Part shown: positions 7,465-12,716 of the stretch, piece after piece
How positions within the stretch are numbered: the stretch's first letter is position 1
How the letters are laid out: each line of letters begins with the position of its first letter
Assembly: GCA_045114665.1 (NCBI GenBank)
Contig: JBGUKW010000087.1
Span: forward strand, 1-13,243
Source of the DNA: CADAWZ01 sp045114665
GTDB taxonomy: Bacteria; Vulcanimicrobiota; CADAWZ01
Length of the DNA: 13,243 nt
Direction of reading: 5' to 3'
Notes under the pieces: generated by a model
The model's input: only the letters and a program-made list of their open reading frames with translations
What the model was told of the DNA's origin: nothing
Database searches by the model: none
Translations under genes and position numbers: made by a program

Positions 7465-7977
7465 TTATGCAGATTTCGGAGCAAGAATCATTATCATATT
7501 CCTGCCTTCTAATTTAGGAGCTCTTTCAACTGTAGATATTGGTTCAAGCTCTTCAGAAAGCTTCATCATTAGTTGTTTTCCAAGCTCTGTATAAACAACC
7601 TCTCTACCACGGAACATAAGTGTTATTTTTACTTTATTTCCTGTTTTAAGGATTCTCTCTGCAGTATTTTTCTTGACATTGAAATCATTGTCATCAATCT
7701 TTGGTCTCAATTTGACTTCTTTTACATCAAGAGTCCTTCTCTTAAATTTTGAATCCTTTTCCTTTTTAGCTTGTTCATACCTGAACTTGCCATAATCCAT
7801 AAGTTTACATACAGGCGGTTCTGTTGCAGGAGAGACCTCTACCAAATCAAGAGACCTTTCTTCTGCTGCTCTAAGAGCTTCCTTAATGTGGAGAATTCCA
7901 AGTTGTTCACCATTTTCTCCAATAACTCTCACCTGTCTTGCTCTTATTTCTTTATTGACCTTAACCTCTTTTGAAAT
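7465..7977 (-). CDS. infC: Translation initiation factor IF3, AUU start
   Basis: IF3 binds the 30S subunit, prevents premature 50S joining and checks start codons. The 170-aa product begins SKEVKVNKEIRARQVRVIGENGEQLG after the initiator. It has the N-domain LVEVSPATEPPVCKLMDYGKFRYEQ, the linker KKEKDSKFKRR and the C-domain VKEVKLRPKIDDNDFNVK with FRGREVVYTELG. No ATG, GTG or TTG fits the family N-terminus. The GTG at 7932 would remove the conserved first 15 residues. An ATT at 7975-7977, 6 nt after a perfect GGAGGT (7984-7989), is the natural start. The neighbouring ATT at 7978-7980 is the alternative. AUU starts are established for infC, where IF3 represses its own synthesis by rejecting non-canonical codons. 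Confidence 0.95.
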   Translation of the reverse strand: MSKEVKVNKEIRARQVRVIGENGEQLGILHIKEALRAAEERSLDLVEVSPATEPPVCKLMDYGKFRYEQAKKEKDSKFKRRTLDVKEVKLRPKIDDNDFNVKKNTAERILKTGNKVKITLMFRGREVVYTELGKQLMMKLSEELEPISTVERAPKLEGRNMIMILAPKSA

Positions 7978-7983
7978 AATGAC

Positions 7984-7989
7984 ACCTCC
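7984..7989 (-). promoter_or_regulatory. Shine-Dalgarno site that fixes the AUU start of infC
   Basis: GGAGGT on the minus strand is one of the strongest ribosome sites in the window. It lies 6 nt from the ATT at 7975-7977 and 3 nt from the ATT at 7978-7980. It decides the non-AUG start because no conventional start codon lies at a workable distance in frame. Confidence 0.85.
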
Positions 7990-8011
7990 GAAAAGTGAAA
8001 AATTTACTAAT

Positions 8012-8039
8012 AAAAAAAGCGGACGACAAAATCCGCTTC
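8012..8039 (-). terminator. Leader terminator (attenuator) upstream of infC
   Basis: On the minus strand GAAGCGGA (8032-8039) and TCCGCTT (8017-8023) form a stem with an 8-nt loop, followed by a U-tract (8012-8018). It lies within the leader, about 35 nt before the infC start, so it would stop transcription before the coding region unless disrupted. Confidence 0.8.
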
Positions 8040-8043
8040 AAAA

Positions 8044-8145
8044 CAATATAAAAATTTGCAAAAATACAAATTCAAATAAAAGCAATATAAAAATTGCCTA
8101 AAACCTTGAAGTACAAAAACCGCAAGGTGAGAAGCGGAAACTTCT
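8044..8145 (-). promoter_or_regulatory. infC leader RNA: antiterminator strand and hairpins, probable L20-type control
   Basis: The 5' leader contains TCCGCTTC (8131-8138), a perfect 8-nt complement of the terminator's first arm GAAGCGGA (8032-8039). Pairing of the two would prevent the terminator. Competing or supporting structures are AGAAG/CTTCT (8130-8134 with 8141-8145), which would sequester part of the antiterminator strand, and a 6-bp hairpin ACCTTG/CAAGGT (8103-8108 with 8123-8128). CAATATAAAAATT-GC is repeated imperfectly at 8044-8059 and 8083-8097. In Bacillus subtilis, L20 controls infC-rpmI-rplT by leader attenuation, and a similar role here is inferred. The ligand (L20 or other) is not shown by the sequence. 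Confidence 0.65.
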
Positions 8146-8168
8146 TCTTTGATAATTTACTGAATTGT

Positions 8169-8197
8169 AGTATAGCACAGCCTTTTTTTTATGTCAA
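8169..8197 (-). promoter_or_regulatory. Sigma70-type promoter of infC-rpmI-rplT
   Basis: TTGACA (8192-8197) and TATACT (8169-8174) are separated by exactly 17 nt on the minus strand, near-perfect consensus. Transcription should begin near 8162, giving a leader of about 185 nt before infC. It is the clearest promoter in the window and separates the housekeeping operon from the glycine-zipper genes. Confidence 0.88.
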
Positions 8198-8227
8198 GTA
8201 CAAAAATAAAAAATATTTCTATATGTG

Positions 8228-8241
8228 AAAATAATTATTTT
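8228..8241. repeat. 14-bp perfect palindrome over the GZ1 stop codon
   Basis: AAAATAATTATTTT is self-complementary and overlaps the GZ1 stop (8235-8237). Together with the following U-rich stretch on the minus strand it may help end the GZ1 transcript, but it has no loop and is not a convincing terminator. No better terminator is visible between GZ1 and the infC promoter. Confidence 0.3.
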
Positions 8242-9458
8242 TTATTATATTCTGCTAAAATTCTTTCTGCTTGCTTTGCTGCATCTTCTCCCATTCTATT
8301 TCCTATTTCCTCATATTTATGATGTTCAGCCTCTTTTAAGCCAGCGTCAATACCAAGAGACATTCCAGCTTTCGATCCAAATGTACTTGCTGCAATTCCA
8401 ACACCAAGCCCTGCAATTGCTCCCACAACATTACCTGGTCCAGGTACTACACTACCAGCAATAGCTCCTCCTACTAAGGAAGCTGCTATATCTCCAACAG
8501 CAGCTCCAGCTGCACCTGAAATTTCAAGTCTTCTCTTATCTACTCCTGTTAAATTTTCTTTTTTTGCAACATCTTTTGCTTCATGATAACCATCATAAGC
8601 CGAAAAAGCTGGACTAACAACTTGATCTGCCCCTTTGAGTAGCACTTTGCCAGAACCTTCTACAACCTGTTCTCCTGTTTCTTTTCCCAAAACTTTTGTA
8701 AAATCTTTACCACTTTTTACAAAATTATAACTATCTCTTATCTGATGCACATTTGCTTTGTCTTGTTGTTCTGTATATTGTTTTACCAAGGCATCATATT
8801 CTTCTTTTGATATATTTTTATTGTCATATTCAGCTTTAGCACTTTGTAATTGAGATTTAGCATTATTTAAATCATCATTATCAATTTTCAAAGCAATTCC
8901 GCTTGTTGCTACTCCTAACCCTTTTCCTACTCCATTAAATACTTTTTGATCTGACTTAACTACACTATCTGCAAGTTTATTTTCATCAACGCCTTCAACA
9001 TCACCAAATTTATCACTTATTTTAGCTCTTTCATAATTTTCTAAAGCTGCTCCTGCTGGAGCGTTTGAATTAGACAAATGACTGCTAACAGTCTTTGCTT
9101 TAGAAAGACCTGATTTTACATCTTTTAAATCAGGGGCATTATCATCTTCATCATCATTATCAAAAGAAGAATTAATACTACCTAAAATACGATCTGCCTG
9201 AGCTTTTGCCCCCTTGTCCATATTTTTGGTTTCTGAATTTTTATTGTCTTTTGCTTCATCAGATATTTGTGTTTTGTCTTTTATATCTATTTCTTTGCTT
9301 TTATCAGTCGATTTACTGCTTTTACTCTTATCTACATCGTTTGTTTTGTCAGTCTTTTTAGTAGAATTTGTCTTTGAAGTATCCTTTGTTTTGTTTCTAT
9401 CTGAAACATAATTATGTCTATCACTTGATGAACTTGATCTAACAGAATCAACACTCAT
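8235..9458 (-). CDS. Glycine-zipper protein GZ1 with disordered polar N-terminus
   Basis: I do not recognise this 407-aa protein by name. Residues 1-80 are low-complexity Ser/Thr/Lys/Asp and surely disordered, with DKTQISDEAK at 61-70. An acidic run FDNDDEDDN follows (99-107). Residues 195-260 look helical and charged, with coiled-coil potential. The shared zipper module starts at SAYDGYHEAKDVAKK (286-300). A Gly/Ala-rich hydrophobic stretch at 313-375 contains VVGAIAGLGVGIAAS and SVVPGPGNVVG, and the protein ends in a charged helix. There is no signal peptide. The zipper could insert into membranes or drive oligomerisation. GAKAQADRILG (83-93) resembles the C-terminal AAKQAERILAEY. GGAGGT lies 8 nt before the ATG. 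Exported effector, pore former and structural protein are all possible. Confidence 0.8.
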   Translation of the reverse strand: MSVDSVRSSSSSDRHNYVSDRNKTKDTSKTNSTKKTDKTNDVDKSKSSKSTDKSKEIDIKDKTQISDEAKDNKNSETKNMDKGAKAQADRILGSINSSFDNDDEDDNAPDLKDVKSGLSKAKTVSSHLSNSNAPAGAALENYERAKISDKFGDVEGVDENKLADSVVKSDQKVFNGVGKGLGVATSGIALKIDNDDLNNAKSQLQSAKAEYDNKNISKEEYDALVKQYTEQQDKANVHQIRDSYNFVKSGKDFTKVLGKETGEQVVEGSGKVLLKGADQVVSPAFSAYDGYHEAKDVAKKENLTGVDKRRLEISGAAGAAVGDIAASLVGGAIAGSVVPGPGNVVGAIAGLGVGIAASTFGSKAGMSLGIDAGLKEAEHHKYEEIGNRMGEDAAKQAERILAEYNKK

Positions 9459-9476
9459 TTTAAAACCTCCAAAAAA

Positions 9477-9516
9477 AATATAAGATATTATTGTATGATA
9501 TATAACTTCTTATATT
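9477..9516 (-). promoter_or_regulatory. Inverted repeat with U-tract just before the GZ1 ribosome site
   Basis: AATATAAGA (9477-9485) and TCTTATATT (9508-9516) are perfect 9-bp inverted arms around a 22-nt spacer. On the minus strand the second arm runs into U residues and then directly into the GGAGGT site of GZ1. The spacer contains a -10-like TACAAT (9490-9495). This could be an operator over a promoter, a leader terminator, or chance in AT-rich DNA. An A8T9 tract, probably bent DNA, lies at 9520-9536. Confidence 0.4.
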
Positions 9517-9590
9517 ACTAAAAAAAATTTTTTTTTGTTAATATAATGTAAATTTTATTAATTTTTAGTTAAAAAAAATAAACAAAAAAG

Positions 9591-10604
9591 TTAATCTTGA
9601 ATCCCATATTTTTCAGCAAATTCAGCATAAGTCATCTCATTATTATTCATTCTTTGCAAATCAATAACCATCTCTTTAGTCTTATCATAAGTATGGACAT
9701 TATTATTTTGACTATAAGTCCCATCAGTTACAGAACATGCAATTTCAGAACCAGCCATAGCCCCTAAATCATTTCCAAAATAGCTACCTAAAAAACCACC
9801 CAAAAAAGCACCTAAAGGACCTGTAATTCCTGAAGCAACTCCTCCTCCTAATAAAGCACCCAACATAGCTCCCAAATAAGCTCCTCCAGAAGCTCCAACA
9901 GCTCCCCCAACAGCTCCTCCTACGGCTCCGCCACCTCTTGCAGCATAAGTCATATATCTATCTCTATCAGAGCCATCACCTGTTATATATCCTCTCTCCT
10001 TAGCATATTCCTCACCTTTACCCCAACCATCTTCTGCATCTATAAAAAGAGAAATACCTGGCAATATTTTAGAAAAAAACTTGCTCATCTTAGATAATCC
10101 ACTAATTGAGCCTAATAATGTATCCATATGTCCAGTTAATTCACCAAATTCCTTAGTGAATCTAAGAGAACCATCTGCAAAACCTTTAAACCCTTCTGAA
10201 TTACCTTCCTTTATTTGGTAAACAGAATCACAAATATTTTTAAACTCAAGAATTGATCCAATTAGTTTTCCCATTCCTCCTAATAAAGCCTGAGTATTTC
10301 CTAAATTATTACAAAGTCTATTTAATTCATCTGTATCTTTTGTCAACTGTGCTAAAGCTTTTTTAGTTCTTTCATCAGACAAAGCTTCGCCAAATCCATC
10401 ATTTACAGCTGTTAGAAATGCCTGAGCATCTTCTCCAAGCTTTCTAGCTGATATAGAAATCTCTTCTGGATCAATATCAGCTTCATTAATAGCTATATCA
10501 CCTCCTACTGGACTATTAGGAATATTTAACTCAGTAGCAGGAATATCTAAATCAACTAATTTCGCAGGTGTAGGTGTAAAATAAGTTTGATTATTGATAG
10601 TCAT
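9591..10604 (-). CDS. Glycine-zipper protein GZ2
   Basis: This 337-aa protein is not assignable to a named family. The N-terminus (MTINNQTYFTPTPAK) is polar and Pro/Thr/Asn-rich with no signal peptide, and includes DPEEISISARKLGEDAQAF (45-63). Residues 75-190 look helical (ERTKKALAQLTKDTDELNRL and others). The shared module follows: ISLFIDAEDGWGKGEEYAKER (184-204), DRDRY, then a strong glycine zipper at about 223-287 with three tandem GGAV units (225-236), GAYLGAMLGALLGGG and GPLGAFLGGFLGSYFG. The soluble C-terminal tail (290-337) ends in MTYAEFAEKYGIQD. AAGGGA lies about 8 nt before the ATG. The zipper is long enough to span a membrane more than once. A membrane-inserting or oligomer-forming role is inference. 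Confidence 0.8.
   Translation of the reverse strand: MTINNQTYFTPTPAKLVDLDIPATELNIPNSPVGGDIAINEADIDPEEISISARKLGEDAQAFLTAVNDGFGEALSDERTKKALAQLTKDTDELNRLCNNLGNTQALLGGMGKLIGSILEFKNICDSVYQIKEGNSEGFKGFADGSLRFTKEFGELTGHMDTLLGSISGLSKMSKFFSKILPGISLFIDAEDGWGKGEEYAKERGYITGDGSDRDRYMTYAARGGGAVGGAVGGAVGASGGAYLGAMLGALLGGGVASGITGPLGAFLGGFLGSYFGNDLGAMAGSEIACSVTDGTYSQNNNVHTYDKTKEMVIDLQRMNNNEMTYAEFAEKYGIQD
9892..9932. repeat. 12-bp tandem repeats encoding (GGAV)3 in GZ2
   Basis: The plus strand carries successive 12-bp units ACAGCTCCCCCA, ACAGCTCCTCCT and ACGGCTCCGCCA, which on the coding strand give three GGAV repeats at residues 225-236. The units are near-identical and in frame, so copy number could change by slippage without breaking the reading frame. 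Confidence 0.7.
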
Positions 10605-10622
10605 TGTATTTTCCCTTTCAAA

Positions 10623-10662
10623 AAATAATATATTATACTAATAAAGAGCATTTATATTATTT
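10623..10662 (-). promoter_or_regulatory. Inverted repeat and -10-like site upstream of GZ2
   Basis: AAATAATATA (10623-10632) and TATATTATTT (10653-10662) form perfect 10-bp arms around a 20-nt spacer, ending on the minus strand in a U-rich run just before the GZ2 ribosome site. A consensus TATAAT (10632-10637) lies at the arm/spacer junction, but no good -35 is visible. ATAATATATTAT (10625-10636) is itself a perfect palindrome. The layout parallels the repeat before GZ1. Confidence 0.4.
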
Positions 10663-10675
10663 AATATCACACAAT

Positions 10676-11950
10676 TTAACAAAAAATAAATATTGAATAC
10701 ACTCTAAATGAGTCAAAAAAATTCTTCTCATCAACATATTCATCAACTATATGACATACACTCTCAAAACCAGCTCCAAATCCAACTGTTGGAATATTAC
10801 ATCTCGAAGCAGAAAGCACTCCATCTGTGGAAAATGGCCATATTGTATAACCGACTTTTTGACCTGTTACATTTTCTATCGAATCTGCCAATTTTTTTAC
10901 AAAAGGATTTTCTTTATCTGTAAGCCATGCTTTATGTTCTGTCTTCCAATCTTTTACAATACCTGTATAAGAAGGCTTATTATAAGTTTCTACATTGTAT
11001 TTCAATTCTTTCCAAGTTGGATATGCAGACAATTTGCCAAGAAGTGATGAAAAAGTTTCATCTTTTGCAAGTCTTGCTATTACATCAGCCTTTGCAAAAC
11101 TTATGACACTGCTTGAATCATCAGGTTCTGTCATAACTTTGGTAACAACAACAGAATTTCTTTTAACGACATCATCGCCAAAATTTTTAAATTCTTCCTG
11201 ATTAAATTTATCTATCACAAGTAAATCCTCAGAAAGTGGATAAACAGCATTTATTCCCTTTTCAGGAACAGAACTGTGAGCCCTTTTTCCAGTTGCTTCA
11301 ATAGTAAATTTTACTTTTCCCCTCTGTCCCAATGAAATTTTATTGCCTGTAGGTTCACCTAAAACAACGAAATCTGGAACTATTCCCAATTCAACTATAA
11401 TTTCTTCAAAAGCGAGACCCTCTGCAGCTTCTTCTTCTGTAACAAAACAACCTAAAACCGCATTTTTTATTTCCAAATCAGAACTATTTGCAAATGCCAT
11501 TGATTGAGCCATAGCCACAAGTGAACATTTCATATCACAAGTGCCTCTGCCATATATTTTACCTTCTCTTATGTCAAGAGAAAATGGATCTGTTGTCCAA
11601 AGTTTGCTATCACCTTCACCAACTACATCCATATGAGCATTATAGGCAAGAATTTTGATATTATTTTCTTTCAAATATAAAATATGATGTCTAATAGCTT
11701 CAAATGGTGAATCAAAATTTCCAAAATCTTTTTCCAACTCCTGCTTTTTAGGTGTAACTATAGATAAAACACTTCCTCTTTTTGTTCTAAAGGCAGGCAT
11801 TTTATTTTCTTTAAAGAAATTGAGCAGAAAATCAGCCATTTCTTTTTCTTGACAAGTATATGATTTTATAGCTATACAATCTGCAAAAAATTTAATTATT
11901 TTATCTCTGTTATTGTCAACAAAACTATCTATATCTTTTAACATATTCAT
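10676..11950 (-). CDS. M20-family zinc amidohydrolase (YgeY/ArgE/DapE-like)
   Basis: This 424-aa cytoplasmic metallo-hydrolase belongs to the M20 peptidase/deacylase family, which cleaves small peptides or N-acyl amino acids using two zinc ions. Seen: AYNAHMDVVGEGD (102-114) with His106 and catalytic Asp108; YGRGTCDMK (133-141) with bridging Asp139; FVTEEEAAEG (169-178) with the catalytic Glu and a metal ligand; VLGEPTG (196-202); the dimerisation-domain His225; and the last ligand His400 in SVCHIVDE. About 30 residues (68-98) separate the first strand from the HMD motif, apparently an insertion. The substrate is unknown; YgeY-like members are the closest match I can recall. The start at 11950 is chosen because GAGGT lies 5 nt upstream. 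A longer frame to 12049 would run through the terminator hairpin into GZ3. Confidence 0.88.
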   Translation of the reverse strand: MNMLKDIDSFVDNNRDKIIKFFADCIAIKSYTCQEKEMADFLLNFFKENKMPAFRTKRGSVLSIVTPKKQELEKDFGNFDSPFEAIRHHILYLKENNIKILAYNAHMDVVGEGDSKLWTTDPFSLDIREGKIYGRGTCDMKCSLVAMAQSMAFANSSDLEIKNAVLGCFVTEEEAAEGLAFEEIIVELGIVPDFVVLGEPTGNKISLGQRGKVKFTIEATGKRAHSSVPEKGINAVYPLSEDLLVIDKFNQEEFKNFGDDVVKRNSVVVTKVMTEPDDSSSVISFAKADVIARLAKDETFSSLLGKLSAYPTWKELKYNVETYNKPSYTGIVKDWKTEHKAWLTDKENPFVKKLADSIENVTGQKVGYTIWPFSTDGVLSASRCNIPTVGFGAGFESVCHIVDEYVDEKNFFDSFRVYSIFIFC

Positions 11951-11960
11951 TATTACCTCA

Positions 11961-12002
11961 AAAAAAAATAAATGCCCGCATATTTTATGCGAACATTTAT
12001 TT
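11961..12002 (-). terminator. Strong intrinsic terminator between GZ3 and the M20 gene
   Basis: On the minus strand AAATAAATG-TT-CGCAT (11987-12002) pairs with ATGCG-GG-CATTTATTT (11966-11981) across a 5-nt loop, a 16-pair stem if the two central U-G pairs are counted. A run of U residues follows (11961-11968). It begins 9 nt after the GZ3 stop, and its U-tract abuts the ribosome site of the M20 gene, so that gene needs read-through or a promoter inside GZ3. Confidence 0.85.
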
Positions 12003-12011
12003 ATATCTTTA

Positions 12012-12686
12012 TTACTTCCAACTAAAGAAGAATCCTGGAATACTTGCATTGTATGGACGATGAGAGTTTATTTCATTATACAGCTCATTATTATACTGAT
12101 TTTCAACTGAATTTGCCCCTGCTTCAGCCCCAACAGAACCACCAACAGAAGAACCAATACATCCTCCTATAATTCCTCCTACAATAGCTCCAATTCCTGT
12201 TCCAATAACAGGAACAACACTACCCAGAAACGCTCCTGCTGCTGCTCCTGCTGCTGTTCCTGCTGCTCCACCAGCAACAGAACCAAAGACCCCTCCAGCA
12301 GTTGCAGAATCATGAACCTGTGCATCATGGTTAACATCCCCATTAGAATGTTGTTGGGCTACTTCTGTACCTTCCATATATCCACTTATACCATTAAAGA
12401 CAGCTCCAGCCACTTTTCCAAATATTTTAAGTGCCGTAGCTGTTTTTGGATATTCTTTAGCCAAATTTGCAAGCTTACCTAAATAACCTTCTTTCTCAGA
12501 TGTACTCAAAGTTACTTTATCTTTTACTGCTTCATCTGCTATCCCTGAAACTGTACTGTTAGCTACGCCTGCTGCTGTTGTAGCAGTAGAAGCAACATTT
12601 GAAGACTCTTCTGAAGATTTACTTAGATTATTAGTATTTGTATTTTCCCAAGTGCGATATGAATAATCATTAATAGATGTTGTCAT
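12012..12686 (-). CDS. Glycine-zipper protein GZ3, paralogue of GZ4
   Basis: This 224-aa protein has an N-terminus rich in Ser/Thr/Asn/Ala (1-60, MTTSINDYSYRTWENTNTNN) with no signal peptide. A helical segment LANLAKEYPKTATALKIFGK (72-91) precedes the module GYMEGTEVAQQHSNGDVNHD (102-121). The zipper at 129-192 contains GGVFGSVAGGAAGTAAGAAA, SVVPVIGTGIGAIVG and GGCIGSSVGGSVGAEAG, followed by an Asn/Tyr-rich tail ending PGFFFSWK. The start at 12686 is preferred because GGAGA lies upstream (spacing about 11-12 nt, rather long). A start at 12704 (MEKIKIM...) is possible but has no ribosome site. It follows GZ4 by 30 nt, in the same operon. A membrane-associated or self-assembling role is inferred from the zipper only. 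Confidence 0.78.
   Translation of the reverse strand: MTTSINDYSYRTWENTNTNNLSKSSEESSNVASTATTAAGVANSTVSGIADEAVKDKVTLSTSEKEGYLGKLANLAKEYPKTATALKIFGKVAGAVFNGISGYMEGTEVAQQHSNGDVNHDAQVHDSATAGGVFGSVAGGAAGTAAGAAAGAFLGSVVPVIGTGIGAIVGGIIGGCIGSSVGGSVGAEAGANSVENQYNNELYNEINSHRPYNASIPGFFFSWK
12231..12275. repeat. GCT/CCT-rich short tandem repeat in GZ3
   Basis: The plus strand is a run of imperfect GCTCCTGCTGCT-like units, encoding the Gly-Ala-Ala repeats of the zipper (about residues 139-153). In-frame slippage could vary zipper length. Confidence 0.55.
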
Positions 12687-12716
12687 AATTTTTATTTTCT
12701 CCATTTATATTCAAAT

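Noticed and set aside
8225..8464. Plus-strand open frame with Leu/Gln-rich product
   Set aside because: Antisense to the GZ1 zipper, with no ribosome site; composition is explained by the opposite strand.
10708..11201. Several overlapping plus-strand frames opposite the M20 gene
   Set aside because: The minus-strand M20 gene has all catalytic motifs across this span; the plus frames have no recognisable domain.
11951..12049. Longer N-terminus for the M20 protein
   Set aside because: The extra 33 residues would be translated through the GZ3 terminator hairpin and overlap the GZ3 coding end; GAGGT supports the start at 11950.
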